Shown here in pieces: positions 9,092 to 18,357 of a stretch of 64,000 bases of DNA. Location: positions 1,364,001-1,428,000 of the forward strand of contig NZ_CP053831.1 of the NCBI RefSeq assembly GCF_013372205.1, given 5' to 3'. This DNA comes from Campylobacter mucosalis (lineage in GTDB: Bacteria; Campylobacterota; Campylobacteria; Campylobacterales; Campylobacteraceae). Every line of letters starts with the position of its first letter. Position 1 is the first letter of the stretch. The notes beneath the pieces are model-generated. The model was not told the origin of the DNA. It did not search any database and saw only the letters and a program-made list of their open reading frames with translations. A program made the translations under genes and the position numbers.

Positions 9092-9814
9092 CTAAAAGCT
9101 AAATTTTGGAGCTAAAATATCACTAAATTTTAAAAATTCAAGTGAGTATAGTTTGGTTAGGTTATCACTGCTTAAAATTTCATCAGTTTTGCCAAAAATA
9201 TAACTTTTATCGCTAAATAAAATAAGTGTATTATCGGCTACTTTAAGTGCGTGATTTGGATCGTGAGTGGAGAAAACTATGCCAAAATTTTGTGATTTTA
9301 GCTCTTTTAGTAGCTTTAAAACTCTGTTTTGATTTTTTAAGTCAAGCTCACTCATAGGCTCATCAAGGAGCATAATGTCGCTTTTTGAAAAAATAGCCCT
9401 TGCAAACAAAACAAGCTGTTTTTGTCCGCCTGAAAGCGTTGAAAAATTTCTGTTTGCAAATGGTTTTAATCCAAGTGAGTCTAAAATTTGCAAAACCTGT
9501 TCTTCATCTTTGACACTTGGTGCTTTAAGTAGTGAAATTTTGTTTGCAATACCCATTAAAACGATATCTTTTACAGTAAAATCATAAGCTGTGATGAAAT
9601 TTTGTGGCAGATACGAAAAGGTCGCATCTGATAAAATCTGAGCCATATCAAATTTTAAAATATTAAGCATTAGCTTTAAAATCGTGCTTTTGCCCTGTCC
9701 GTTTAATCCTAAAATCGCCGTAATCTCTGCGTTTTTACAATAAAAGTTAAAATCTTTTAAAATTTGGTTATCTTTGTAGCTAAAAAAGCCATTTTTTACC
9801 TCAAATTTTGCCAT
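9092..9814 (-). CDS. FecE-type ABC transporter ATPase (second importer)
   Basis: ATPase subunit of the minus-strand metallophore or cobalamin importer, 240 residues. Walker A is GLNGQGKST, the signature is LSGGQKQ, Walker B is IMLLDEP and the H-loop is FSTHDPNHA. It starts 14 bases inside the permease gene. The loop after Walker A is short (KFDMAQILSDATFSYLPQ), so the protein is slightly smaller than the first ATPase at 5.7 kb, and the two share little beyond motifs. It is probably not a recent duplicate. Confidence 0.9.
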   Translation of the reverse strand: MAKFEVKNGFFSYKDNQILKDFNFYCKNAEITAILGLNGQGKSTILKLMLNILKFDMAQILSDATFSYLPQNFITAYDFTVKDIVLMGIANKISLLKAPSVKDEEQVLQILDSLGLKPFANRNFSTLSGGQKQLVLFARAIFSKSDIMLLDEPMSELDLKNQNRVLKLLKELKSQNFGIVFSTHDPNHALKVADNTLILFSDKSYIFGKTDEILSSDNLTKLYSLEFLKFSDILAPKFSF

Positions 9815-10772
9815 AGCAAACCCTTAAAAGGTATACAAACACGGGCGTTCCAATTAGTGCAGTTAAAATCCCAAGCGGTATCTCGCTACCAACACTAGCC
9901 CTTGAAATCGTATCTATAAGCAACATAAAAACTGCACCCAAAATGGCACAAACTGGCAAATTTATATTGTAGTTTTGCCCAACCAAAAACCTAGCCATAT
10001 GTGGCACGACAAGTCCTATCCAGCCGATATTCCCGCTCATAGCAACTTGTGCTGATATAAGCAGTGTCGTGCAAAGCAGTATGATGATACGAAGTGTTTT
10101 TGGATTTATACCAAGACCTATGATGTCATCATCGCTAAGGCTTAGCAGATTAAGACGCCATCTAATCACCATAAGCGTCCCGCCACAAATTAAAGATATA
10201 AAAAATAGGATAAAAAATTTATCATAATTTGCACTTATAAAACTTCCAAGAAGCCAAAATATGATGTTTGGGAGAGTTTGTTCGTTATCTGCAAGATACT
10301 GAGTAAGGCTAATTAAAGCACCAAAAAAGCCATTTACCACAACGCCTGATAAAATGAGTGAAAAAATACTGCTTTGGCGGACAAATTTTGCGATATATCC
10401 AAGCAGAATTATCGCAAAAATACCCATAAAAAAGGCACAAAATATAAGAGCAATACCACCAAAACCAAGTAAAATAGCAATTGCTCCGCCAAAAGCAGCT
10501 GCTGAGCTAACGCCTATAATATTTGGGCCTACAAGTGGGTTTTTAAAAACAGCTTGCAATGACGCACCGCTAACTGCCAACATAGCACCACAAATACTTG
10601 AAAGCAAAATTCTAGGCACCCTAATACCAAAAATCACATCTTTTGCACGTTCATTTGTTGCAAAAAGTAACGTATCTAAAACCTCGCTGGGGCTTAGATG
10701 ATAAGAGCCAACCCCTAGCGAAATTAGGCATAATATGAGCCAAAATCCTAATAAAATAAAAAATTTAAACAA
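9801..10772 (-). CDS. FecCD-type ABC transporter permease (second importer)
   Basis: Inner-membrane permease of 323 residues in the BtuC/FecCD family. It shows IFGIRVPRILLSSICGAMLA, NPLVGPNIIGVSSAAAFGGA and the coupling region GWIGLVVPHMARFLVG near 255-270. The only sensible start is TTG at 10772, two bases after the stop of the binding protein gene. No strong ribosome site is visible, so translation is likely coupled. The start is less certain than the frame. Confidence 0.9.
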   Translation of the reverse strand: MFKFFILLGFWLILCLISLGVGSYHLSPSEVLDTLLFATNERAKDVIFGIRVPRILLSSICGAMLAVSGASLQAVFKNPLVGPNIIGVSSAAAFGGAIAILLGFGGIALIFCAFFMGIFAIILLGYIAKFVRQSSIFSLILSGVVVNGFFGALISLTQYLADNEQTLPNIIFWLLGSFISANYDKFFILFFISLICGGTLMVIRWRLNLLSLSDDDIIGLGINPKTLRIIILLCTTLLISAQVAMSGNIGWIGLVVPHMARFLVGQNYNINLPVCAILGAVFMLLIDTISRASVGSEIPLGILTALIGTPVFVYLLRVCYGKI

Positions 10773-10774
10773 TT

Positions 10775-11806
10775 TTAGTTTTTAACTCTATAAAATTTCA
10801 AATAATACTCATCTACAAAGGCGTCTAAATCAATATCCTTGCCAAGTTCTGGATATAGTTTTTTAAGCACCCAAAACTCACCCAAAGCCATTGCCTCAGG
10901 TGTTGGAAAACCCCAAGCTTTGGCGTATTCTGGCATAAGATAGACTTTATCATTCTTGATTGCTTTTAAGCCTTTTAGAAGCTCATTTTGTTTTAGCTCA
11001 TCAATAACTTGCGGATATCTTTCTTGAACAAAAATCACATCTGGATCCCACGATATAAGATTTTCAGGACCAACTTGTTTATAGCCCTTTATATCTTTTG
11101 CCGCTACGTTCTCTCCACCCGCTCTTGCAAATATAATACTTGTGTATTTGCCACTTCCATATGTGTTAAAGTCCGGATTTGCCATATAAAGCCTAGTTTT
11201 AGCACCTTTGATTTTGTCTGTATAAGTCTTTAAAAGCTTCTGCTTTTCTTTTACATAATCAACTAAATTTTGTGCATTTTGCTCTTTATTTGCAATACTT
11301 CCTAGCAATAAAATACCCTCATAAAGCCCATTTGTATATGCATTAATCTCGTCGCTAAAATTTTTAAATTCCGGATTTAATGAGTTTTGTGCGTTTATAT
11401 TATCTTTAAAAAAGCTCATTGCGACAACTGGGATCTTTAGCTCCGATAGTTTATCGATAAACTCTTTTGGTATGTAGTTTGCTACAATTACAACATCTGG
11501 CTTTAACGCCAAAATTTGCTCGTAATTAATGCTTTTTAGATCGCCCGGCGTTGGCATATCTTTAAGAGCAGGAGCCAGTCTTACATAGTTTTTTCCTAAA
11601 TTTTTCTCCCAGCTTTCTAACACGCCGACAACCTTTGAAAGTGCGTCAAGCTGAACTAAGACATTTAAGCTTTGGTGCTGAAGCACAACTATGCGATTTA
11701 CCTCATCTGGTAAAACTACATCTCTACCATTTTGATCTTTTATAAGCCTATCCGCAAAAAGAGAACACGACAAGCTAAGCAGGATAAAAAACAGAAATTT
11801 TTTCAT
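10775..11806 (-). CDS. FecB/BtuF-type substrate-binding protein (second importer)
   Basis: Periplasmic receptor, 343 residues, with signal peptide MKKFLFFILLSLSCSLFA and the family opening IKDQNGRDVVLPDEVNRIVV. Other landmarks are ALKPDVVIVANYIPKEFI, GGENVAAKDIKGY and SWDPDVIFVQERYPQ. It is the first gene of the three-gene operon. Its ligand (siderophore, haem, cobalamin, nickel chelate or oxyanion) cannot be settled by reading. A clean Fur box is not visible in the very AT-rich 11.81-11.90 kb upstream stretch. Confidence 0.85.
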   Translation of the reverse strand: MKKFLFFILLSLSCSLFADRLIKDQNGRDVVLPDEVNRIVVLQHQSLNVLVQLDALSKVVGVLESWEKNLGKNYVRLAPALKDMPTPGDLKSINYEQILALKPDVVIVANYIPKEFIDKLSELKIPVVAMSFFKDNINAQNSLNPEFKNFSDEINAYTNGLYEGILLLGSIANKEQNAQNLVDYVKEKQKLLKTYTDKIKGAKTRLYMANPDFNTYGSGKYTSIIFARAGGENVAAKDIKGYKQVGPENLISWDPDVIFVQERYPQVIDELKQNELLKGLKAIKNDKVYLMPEYAKAWGFPTPEAMALGEFWVLKKLYPELGKDIDLDAFVDEYYLKFYRVKN

Positions 11807-11953
11807 TGCATTTTCCTTAAAATATATTTTTTTATATATATAAAATATAAAAATGCAATTAAATCAAAAAAATAATAAAAGCAAGATAAATTTTATACAA
11901 AACATGGTTTTTATTTTAAAATTTTAAAAAGTTAGAATTGGAATTTGTATGAA

Positions 11954-11982
11954 TAAAAAAAGAGAGAAGGGGCAAAAGCCCC
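11954..11982 (-). terminator. rho-independent terminator after rpmA
   Basis: On the minus strand GGGGC, a TTTT loop and GCCCC (11969-11982) are followed by TTCTCTCTTTTTTTA. It sits six bases after the rpmA stop and closes the rplU-rpmA unit. Confidence 0.85.
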
Positions 11983-11987
11983 AAGAA

Positions 11988-12245
11988 TTAAGCTGCTGGA
12001 TAAACAGAAACTTTTTTTCTGTTTTTATCTTTACGCTCAAATTTTACGTATCCGTCAATAAGAGCAAATATAGTGTGATCTTTACCAAGACCTACGTTGC
12101 TACCAGCGTGAGTAGCTGTGCCACGCTGACGAATGATGATATTTCCAGCGCGAACAAACTCGCCACCGAATTTCTTAACGCCTAAGCGACGACCGATAGA
12201 GTCGCGATTGTTTTGGGTTGAACCCTGACCTTTTTTGTGTGCCAT
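11988..12245 (-). CDS. rpmA: 50S ribosomal protein L27
   Basis: Ribosomal protein near the peptidyl-transferase centre, 85 residues. The N-terminus [20 protein letters not shown] and the motif [14 protein letters not shown] are diagnostic. There is no Firmicutes-type N-terminal extension, so no leader cleavage is expected. It follows rplU after a 151-base gap that carries a long palindrome, and is closed by its own terminator. Confidence 0.98.
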   Translation of the reverse strand: MAHKKGQGSTQNNRDSIGRRLGVKKFGGEFVRAGNIIIRQRGTATHAGSNVGLGKDHTIFALIDGYVKFERKDKNRKKVSVYPAA

Positions 12246-12277
12246 TTTGCAGTCCTTTTTTTATTATTTAACCTGCT

Positions 12278-12382
12278 AGTATCGTTTTGCTATGCTTTGT
12301 TGATTTTAAAACTTCGCACTCACGGACGAAAAGTCCGCTACGTTTAAAATTTTAAAATCGCCTAGCCTAGCTTTACGATACT
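12278..12382. repeat. 105-nt near-symmetric palindrome between rplU and rpmA
   Basis: Three nested inverted pairs share one centre at about 12330: AGTATCGT (12278-12285) with ACGATACT (12375-12382), GATTTTAAAA (12302-12311) with TTTTAAAATC (12350-12359), and CGGAC (12323-12327) with GTCCG (12333-12337) around a GAAAA loop. Between the outer and middle arms the match is weak. In the rplU-rpmA transcript it could fold as a long interrupted hairpin. No T-run follows, so it does not look like a simple terminator. It may be an RNA processing or attenuation element or a palindromic insertion. Confidence 0.65.
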
Positions 12383-12396
12383 TCGCGATCGCCGCT

Positions 12397-12708
12397 CTAA
12401 GCTTTTACGCTTACGACTTTTACGCGTGTGTATTGTCTTCTAAAACCGCGTTTTAGTTTTGAGTCTTTTCTTCTTCGTTTTTTATAGATAACGACTTTTT
12501 TGTCTTTACCTAAATTTACTACTTCTAAGACAACTTTTGCACCCTTAACAAATGGCGCACCTACCTTTACTTCGCCGTCATTAACGACTAAAACATCTGT
12601 AATCTCAACAGATGATTTTGGCTCAGCTTCAAAGCGATCAAGGTTTAGATACTGACCTTCGCTCACTCTATACTGCTTTCCGCCGTGTTTTATAATAGCA
12701 TACTTCAT
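12397..12708 (-). CDS. rplU: 50S ribosomal protein L21
   Basis: Ribosomal protein of 103 residues, [14 protein letters not shown]-type start (here [18 protein letters not shown]) and the conserved [17 protein letters not shown] near the end. I chose the ATG at 12708, preceded by an AAGGGA ribosome site seven to eight bases upstream. A longer frame from 12744 would add 12 residues that do not fit the family. A perfect 16-base palindrome, CTTTGAAATTTCAAAG (12744-12759), lies 35 bases upstream. Confidence 0.98.
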   Translation of the reverse strand: MKYAIIKHGGKQYRVSEGQYLNLDRFEAEPKSSVEITDVLVVNDGEVKVGAPFVKGAKVVLEVVNLGKDKKVVIYKKRRRKDSKLKRGFRRQYTRVKVVSVKA

Positions 12709-12819
12709 TGCTATCCCTTCTTTTGGTAAGTTAGTAAAAAGCACTTTGAAATTTCAAAGATTTATGGAGCTTTGTTACTTAAAAAGTCGGATTTTAGCTA
12801 AAAATTTATAAAAAGCAAC

Positions 12820-12844
12820 TTAGGAGCGAGTTTTTCGCCCCTAA
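12820..12844 (-). terminator. probable terminator after the cytochrome c peroxidase
   Basis: On the minus strand TTAGGGGCGA, a short A-rich loop and TCGCTCCTAA form a ten-pair stem with one mismatch just after the peroxidase stop. The T-run (CTTTTTATAAA) starts four bases later. It is a moderate candidate. Confidence 0.6.
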
Positions 12845-12847
12845 ATT

Positions 12848-13879
12848 TTAATAATCAAGCTCTGGTTTTGAGGTTTTATCCGTTGATGCTGGTAGCATTG
12901 GATACTCAACTTTTGGCATATCGCCTGTTAGTGATTTTAAGAAAATTCCGATACTATCCGCCTCTTTGTCGCTTATATCAATACCAAGCTGGACGCTACC
13001 CATAGTCTTTATCGCCTCTTTTAGCGACCAAATCGCGCCATTGTGAAAATACGGCGCTGTTAGCTCAATGTTGCGTAAAGTTGGGGCTTTTACCATACCA
13101 TTTGCGTCCCCTTTAAAGTCGCCAACATCTGCAAACTGATACTTTGACGCCACTTCAAAAGGTTGCAATGCTCCACCCAAATTTATGCCATTATGACATG
13201 TTGCACAGCCTTTGTCTATAAAGGTTTTTAGTCCTACTTTTTCAGCTTTTGTTAATGCATTTATATCACCTTCTAAAAATTTATCAAATCTAGAAGGTGT
13301 TACTAATGTTCTTTCAAAAATCCCAATTGCAGTTGTGACAAGCTCAAAATTTATCTCACTATTAAACGCCTTTTTAAACTCATCAACGTAAGCTGGGATT
13401 GATTTTAGCCTATCTACGACAAGCTCAGGGGTTGAAGCCATTTCAGGCTCGGCTGTCATCGGACCAGCAGCTTGTGCGGCTAGATGAGCTGCCCTGCCAT
13501 CCCAAAATTGCACAGAATTAAATACTGAATTATATACAGTTGGGGCATTAATATGATGCGGATTTGGCGTCCATTTGTGCCCTGTTGAGGCTGGAATTCC
13601 ATCAGCTCCACCAAGCCCTAAATTATGACAGGTGTTACAGCTAATTATGCCTGATTTTGATAATCTAGGATCAAAATATAGCCTTTTTCCCAATTCTACA
13701 CGCTGGTCTGTTGTAGGATAATTTTTTGCATCCAAAGAAGCACTCTCTATTAGTTTTGAAAGAGCACTGCTGTCGCTAGGAAGCGCAACTAAACCATTAT
13801 TTAAAGCCTCCTCTATTAAGTTATCAGCCAATAATAAATTAGCCAATGCTATAGATGGTAAAAATAAAAATTTTTTCAT
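12848..13879 (-). CDS. di-haem cytochrome c peroxidase
   Basis: Periplasmic enzyme that reduces hydrogen peroxide with electrons from small c-type cytochromes or cupredoxins, 343 residues. A signal peptide covers about residues 1-18. The first haem site is CNTCH (81-85) and the second is CATCH (225-229). The family stretches YFDPRLSKSGIISC, FWDGRAAHLAAQAAGPM and APTLRNIELTAPYFHNG are all present. It stands alone between two terminator-like regions, with an AGGAGA ribosome site. The pseudoazurin at 6.4 kb is a possible electron donor, as shown for other bacteria. This pairing is inference. Confidence 0.95.
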   Translation of the reverse strand: MKKFLFLPSIALANLLLADNLIEEALNNGLVALPSDSSALSKLIESASLDAKNYPTTDQRVELGKRLYFDPRLSKSGIISCNTCHNLGLGGADGIPASTGHKWTPNPHHINAPTVYNSVFNSVQFWDGRAAHLAAQAAGPMTAEPEMASTPELVVDRLKSIPAYVDEFKKAFNSEINFELVTTAIGIFERTLVTPSRFDKFLEGDINALTKAEKVGLKTFIDKGCATCHNGINLGGALQPFEVASKYQFADVGDFKGDANGMVKAPTLRNIELTAPYFHNGAIWSLKEAIKTMGSVQLGIDISDKEADSIGIFLKSLTGDMPKVEYPMLPASTDKTSKPELDY

Positions 13880-14009
13880 AAAAATCTCCTTTATGTAAAT
13901 TAAAAATTACTCTGCGAATTATATTTTAAATAAAATTAAATACAAATAAAATTCTTATCTAATAAAAAATATTATTTATAAAATTGATGAATATAAATAA
14001 AATTTTAGT

Positions 14010-14015
14010 TATAAT
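14010..14015 (+). promoter_or_regulatory. -10 box upstream of flhB
   Basis: TATAAT lies 30 bases before the flhB ATG in an AT-rich divergent region shared with the peroxidase. It resembles a sigma-70 promoter. No sigma-54 or sigma-28 element was seen. Confidence 0.5.
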
Positions 14016-14045
14016 CACGCAAAATTTCAAAAATAATGGATAATA

Positions 14046-15125
14046 ATGGCTAGCGATGACCAGGAGAAAACCGAAGAAGCGACCGACAAAAAAATAAGCG
14101 ACGCCAAAAAGGACGGCAACGTCCCAAAAAGCCAAGATATGAGCGGTTTTATCACACTCATAATAGGCATAGGTGTACTAATAGCAATGCTTGGTTTTAT
14201 GCAAGATCAAGTCGTTAGCCTGTATCAATACTACTCAAAATTTATAGGCAAAGAGCTAACAATCCCAACCATACACCTAATAGCCCTAAACACAATGGCT
14301 AGAGTTTTGCTGATGATACTGCCCGTATGCGTTTGCGTGGCAATCGGTGGAATTTTAGCATCCATAATGCAGTTTGGATTTATTTTTACAACAAAACCTA
14401 TAACGCCAGACCTTAAAAAAATAGACCCGATAAAGGGCTTAAAAAACCTATTTTCTATGAAAAAAGTGATAGAGAGCATAAAGATAGTAGCAAAAGTTTC
14501 AGCTGTTTTTGGCGTAGGTTTTTACTTCTTTTTAAAATTCATAAAAGAGCTTCCACACACTCTATTTTTTAGTATGTTTGATCAGCTAAGTTGGCTAAAA
14601 GAGAAGATGCTAATTTTAGTTGGAGTAATGTTAATAGTCCTTTTAGTTGTCGCACTTGCCGATATTTTGATAGTTCGCTTTAACTACTTTAAAGATTTAA
14701 GAATGAGCAAACAAGAGATAAAAGATGAATACAAGCAAATGGAGGGCGATCCACAGGTAAAGGCTAGAATTAGGCGTGTACAAATGGAGGCAAGCAGAAA
14801 ACGTATGATGCAACAAGTCCCACAAGCTGATGTAGTCATCACAAACCCAACTCATTACGCCGTTGCTTTGCGTTATGATAAGACAAAAGAGGAGGCGCCG
14901 ATAGTTCTTGCAAAGGGCGTTGATTTAGTGGCGTTAAGGATAAGAAAAATAGCCACAGAAAATAACATAGAGATCGTAGAAAATCCGCCACTTGCGCGTG
15001 AGCTTTATAAAATTTGCGAAGTAGATGACTTAATCCCTGCAAATTTATTTCGTGCCGTCGCCGAAGTATTAAGCTTTGTATACATGGGCAACCAAAGCAA
15101 ATTTAAAGACCGCCTATCTAAATAA
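14046..15125 (+). CDS. flhB: flagellar export switch protein FlhB
   Basis: Membrane component of the flagellar type III export gate that switches substrate class from rod/hook to filament, 359 residues. The N-terminus EKTEEATDKKISDAKKDGNV is typical. Four hydrophobic segments lie about 33-50, 85-112, 146-165 and 187-210. The self-cleaving NPTH motif is at 267-270 in the cytoplasmic domain (VVITNPTHYAVALRYD). It leads the long plus-strand block but is not beside other flagellar genes, which is common in this group. Confidence 0.97.
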   Translation: MASDDQEKTEEATDKKISDAKKDGNVPKSQDMSGFITLIIGIGVLIAMLGFMQDQVVSLYQYYSKFIGKELTIPTIHLIALNTMARVLLMILPVCVCVAIGGILASIMQFGFIFTTKPITPDLKKIDPIKGLKNLFSMKKVIESIKIVAKVSAVFGVGFYFFLKFIKELPHTLFFSMFDQLSWLKEKMLILVGVMLIVLLVVALADILIVRFNYFKDLRMSKQEIKDEYKQMEGDPQVKARIRRVQMEASRKRMMQQVPQADVVITNPTHYAVALRYDKTKEEAPIVLAKGVDLVALRIRKIATENNIEIVENPPLARELYKICEVDDLIPANLFRAVAEVLSFVYMGNQSKFKDRLSK

Positions 15126-15181
15126 AAAAGCTTTAACCAACTTTTAGTTAGAATTACAAAAACTCAAAAAATAGGAAAAAT

Positions 15182-16087
15182 ATGGACGTCGTATTTATGG
15201 GCACTCCCGAGTATGCCACAAAAATTTTAAGAAATTTAATAAAAAATCAAATCAACATATCAGCCGTATTTACCCAGCCTGATAAACCAGTCGGCAGAAA
15301 GCAAATTTTAACCCCGCCTGACGTAAAGGCATTTTTAATCCAAAACCACCCAGACATAAAAATACACCAGCCAAAAAACCTAAAAGATCCACAAACAACA
15401 GAATTTATATCCTCGCTAAAACCTGATTTTATCGTTGTAGCGGCGTATGGGCAAATTTTGCCACAAAGCATTTTAGATATCGCTCCTTGCATAAATCTAC
15501 ACGCGTCAATCTTGCCGCAATATCGTGGCGCAAGTCCTATTCAAAGTGCTATTTTAGATGGACAAACCCAAACCGGAGTAACCTCAATGCTTATGGACGC
15601 TGGACTTGATACTGGTATGATACTACAAATTTCAAAGACGGAGTGTGGCGATAAAACGAGCGGTGAGTTGTTTGATGAGCTTGGCGATATGGCAGCAGAG
15701 CTTATCATCGACACGCTTAAGAATTTTCACACTATACAAAAACAGCCACAAGATGAGAGCAAATCAAGCATATGTAAAAAAATAAAAAAGGAGATGGGGC
15801 TTTTTGACTTTAACCAAACAACCAAGGAAATTTATAACAAATTTCGTGCATTTACACCGTGGCCAGGTATGTTTTTAAGCAGTGGGCTTAAAATTTTATC
15901 CCTAAAGCCATCTAGCCTAAGGGGCAATGTCGGCGAAATTTTACAAATTACAAAAAACAGCATTATCGTTGGCACTAGCGATGAGTCGGTTGAAATTTTT
16001 ACACTACAAGAACCGAGCAAAAAACCGCTAGACGCACCTATATATATAAACGGAAAAAGGCTTGGCGTTGGTGATAGAATTTCTTGA
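15182..16087 (+). CDS. fmt: methionyl-tRNA formyltransferase
   Basis: Formylates initiator Met-tRNA with 10-formyl-tetrahydrofolate, 301 residues. It starts MDVVFMGTPEYATKILRN. The folate-binding and catalytic region INLHASILPQYRGASPIQ lies at about 108-125, and DTGMILQ follows. The C-terminal OB-fold is present from about 205 (FRAFTPWPGMFL). Its last 17 bases overlap the chosen birA start, and fmt, birA, parA and parB follow one another tightly. Confidence 0.97.
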   Translation: MDVVFMGTPEYATKILRNLIKNQINISAVFTQPDKPVGRKQILTPPDVKAFLIQNHPDIKIHQPKNLKDPQTTEFISSLKPDFIVVAAYGQILPQSILDIAPCINLHASILPQYRGASPIQSAILDGQTQTGVTSMLMDAGLDTGMILQISKTECGDKTSGELFDELGDMAAELIIDTLKNFHTIQKQPQDESKSSICKKIKKEMGLFDFNQTTKEIYNKFRAFTPWPGMFLSSGLKILSLKPSSLRGNVGEILQITKNSIIVGTSDESVEIFTLQEPSKKPLDAPIYINGKRLGVGDRIS

Positions 16088-16703
16088 CGAGTGCGATTCT
16101 ACGCATATTTTAATGTGTAACAGCATAAGAGAGGGCAGTATCAAACCGCCAAGTGCAATCTGTGCAAAAAATCAAACAAATGGGATAGGTAGTAGAGGAA
16201 ACAGCTGGAGCGGTCTTAGCGGTAATCTATTCTTATCATTTTGCCTAGATAAAACTGCTCTGCCAAGCGATTTAAACGACGCGTCAGTGTCAATATATTT
16301 TGCTATGATAATGAAAATTTATCTGCAAAATTTAGGCTCAAAAGTCTGGGTAAAATGGCCAAACGATCTCTATATAGATAGCCTTAAAATCGGCGGAGTC
16401 ATTAGCACGAAAATTTCAAACACGTATATTGGTAGTGTGGGATTAAATATACTTAATGCACCTGAAAATTCGGCTATCTTAGATATCAAAACAAATGCAA
16501 ATGACGTAGCTTTCGGCTTTTTAAACGAGCTTGAAAAAAAATTTTCGTGGAAGCAGATTTTTAGCAAATTTAGTGTAGAATTTGTCAAATCAAAAAGCTT
16601 CATTACTCACATCAACGATCAGAACGTGCATTTAGCGGACGCTACACTCTGTGAAGATGGAGCTATTTTATTAAACGACAAAAAGGTGTATTCTTTAAGA
16701 TGA
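16071..16703 (+). CDS. birA: biotin-[acetyl-CoA-carboxylase] ligase
   Basis: Attaches biotin to the carboxyl-carrier protein of acetyl-CoA carboxylase, 210 residues. Visible motifs are LDECDSTH, NQTNGIGSRGNSWSG (biotin-AMP loop, GxGSRG in place of GRGRxG) and KWPNDLYIDSLKIGGVI. There is no N-terminal helix-turn-helix, so it is ligase only. The start is uncertain: GTG at 16071 has AAAAAGG about ten bases upstream and begins MIEFLDECD, while TTG codons at 16068 and 16062 are alternatives. It overlaps fmt and its stop overlaps parA (ATGA). Confidence 0.93.
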   Translation: MIEFLDECDSTHILMCNSIREGSIKPPSAICAKNQTNGIGSRGNSWSGLSGNLFLSFCLDKTALPSDLNDASVSIYFAMIMKIYLQNLGSKVWVKWPNDLYIDSLKIGGVISTKISNTYIGSVGLNILNAPENSAILDIKTNANDVAFGFLNELEKKFSWKQIFSKFSVEFVKSKSFITHINDQNVHLADATLCEDGAILLNDKKVYSLR

Positions 16704-17482
16704 GCGAAGTAATAACCATAGCCAATCAAAAAGGTGGCGTAGGCAAAACCACCACCGCAGTCAATCTAGCCGCTTCTTTGGCAGTAGCTGAGAAAAAAGT
16801 CCTACTAATAGACATCGACCCTCAAGCAAATGCCACAACGGGACTTGGGTATAAAAGAAGCGACTACGAATTTAACATTTATCACGTGCTAACAGGCTCA
16901 AAAAAGCTTTCACAAATAGTTTTAAAAACGCAAATTCCTACGCTATTTTTAGCTCCGTCAAATATAGGACTTGTAAGCATTGAGAGAGAATTTAACGATA
17001 AAGACAAAGAGCTAAAGCTAATTTTACGCAAAAAATTAGAAGAAGTAAAAGATGACTACGATTTTATCATCATCGATAGCCCTCCAGCACTTGGTGGCAT
17101 AACGGTAAATGCTCTTAGTGCAAGTGATAGTGTCATCATACCAATCCAGTGCGAATTTTACGCACTTGACGGCGTGGCGTTGATACTAAACACCGTTAAA
17201 TATATCAAAAAAACTATCAATCCAAAACTAAGTGTGCGTGGATTTTTACCAACGATGTTTAGCTCTCAAAATAACCTATCAAAAGAGGCGATAAATAACC
17301 TAAAAGAGAATTTTAAAAGCAAGCTCTTTACCACAAAAGATGGAGATGAGGAATTTGTAGTTATCCCAAGGAATATCAAACTCGCAGAAAGCCCTAGCTT
17401 TGGCAAACCTGTCATACTTTATGATATAAAATCTCCAGGCTCTATCGCCTATCAAAATTTAGCATACTCAATACTCAATTAA
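16700..17482 (+). CDS. parA: chromosome partitioning ATPase ParA (Soj)
   Basis: Walker-type ATPase for chromosome segregation, 260 residues. The deviant Walker A is KGGVGKTTTAVN (11-22), followed by LIDIDPQANATTGLG and FIIIDSPPALGGITVNAL. The small size and lack of an N-terminal helix-turn-helix match chromosomal Soj/ParA. It is coupled to birA by ATGA and sits eight bases before parB. No parS palindrome was found in or around the pair. Confidence 0.96.
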   Translation: MSEVITIANQKGGVGKTTTAVNLAASLAVAEKKVLLIDIDPQANATTGLGYKRSDYEFNIYHVLTGSKKLSQIVLKTQIPTLFLAPSNIGLVSIEREFNDKDKELKLILRKKLEEVKDDYDFIIIDSPPALGGITVNALSASDSVIIPIQCEFYALDGVALILNTVKYIKKTINPKLSVRGFLPTMFSSQNNLSKEAINNLKENFKSKLFTTKDGDEEFVVIPRNIKLAESPSFGKPVILYDIKSPGSIAYQNLAYSILN

Positions 17483-17490
17483 GGAAAATA

Positions 17491-18357
17491 ATGGCAAAGG
17501 AAAAGGTAAAAATAAATTTTGGAAATATGCTCTCAGATGCTAGATCAGCTTACGAAGATGACGAGGTTCTTGACTACTTTGGTCTAAGCTCAGATGTCGT
17601 TGAAGAGATAGAAATTTCAAGAATTTCACCAAACCCTTATCAGCCTAGAAAACACTTTGACGAAGAAGCTTTAAAAGAGCTAAGCGAAAGCATCAAACGC
17701 CACGGATTAATTCAGCCAATTATAGTCATAAGAAAAGAAGATGGCTATATGCTAATAGCTGGAGAGCGTAGATACAGGGCTACAAAGCTACTTGGAGAGA
17801 ATAAAATCAAAGCCATAGTCGCGGATTTAGAGTCTAAAAATTTACGCGAAATAGCCTTGATTGAGAATATCCAACGTGAAAATTTAAACCCAATTGAGTT
17901 AGCAAACTCATATCAAGAACTTATAAACGAGTATAAGATAACCCAGGAAGCACTATCAAATATAATACACAAGTCACGCACTCAAATTACAAACACGCTT
18001 AGACTTTTAACGTTATCAAAACAAACACAACAATTTTTAATAGATGACAAACTCACGCAAGGTCACGCAAAAATAGTTGTGGGACTTGAACCAAATGACG
18101 AAAAAATGGTGGTTGATACCATCATCGGACAAAAGCTAAACGTAAGAGATACGGAAAATTTGGTCAGAAAAATCAAAGAGAAAAAAACACCAAAAGAAGA
18201 AATTTTGCAAGAGGATAAAGAGTATAAAGACGCTCTTTTAAAACTTCAAAAAAATATACAAAATCTAAATTTTACATCTAAAATAAAAAATAAAAATTTA
18301 ATAATTGAGTTCAAAAATATCTCTGAAATTAACGATTTTATAGATAAAATAAGATAA
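17491..18357 (+). CDS. parB: chromosome partitioning protein ParB (Spo0J)
   Basis: DNA-binding CTP-dependent clamp that marks parS sites, 288 residues. The N-terminal nuclease-like domain has SPNPYQPRKHFDEEALKELS and the CTP-binding LIAGERRYRATKLLG (about 89-103), with IENIQRENLNPIE next. The helix-turn-helix follows (YKITQEALSNIIHKSRTQI), and a Lys-rich linker leads to the dimerisation end. It begins after an AAGGAAA ribosome site. Confidence 0.96.
   Translation: MAKEKVKINFGNMLSDARSAYEDDEVLDYFGLSSDVVEEIEISRISPNPYQPRKHFDEEALKELSESIKRHGLIQPIIVIRKEDGYMLIAGERRYRATKLLGENKIKAIVADLESKNLREIALIENIQRENLNPIELANSYQELINEYKITQEALSNIIHKSRTQITNTLRLLTLSKQTQQFLIDDKLTQGHAKIVVGLEPNDEKMVVDTIIGQKLNVRDTENLVRKIKEKKTPKEEILQEDKEYKDALLKLQKNIQNLNFTSKIKNKNLIIEFKNISEINDFIDKIR

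Noticed and set aside
11949-12185. 78-codon plus-strand frame over rpmA
   Set aside because: It runs through the rpmA terminator and antisense to L27; no support as a gene.
12744-12759. CTTTGAAATTTCAAAG palindrome upstream of rplU as an operator
   Set aside because: Perfect but short, and about one such 16-base palindrome is expected by chance in AT-rich DNA of this length. Kept only as a note.
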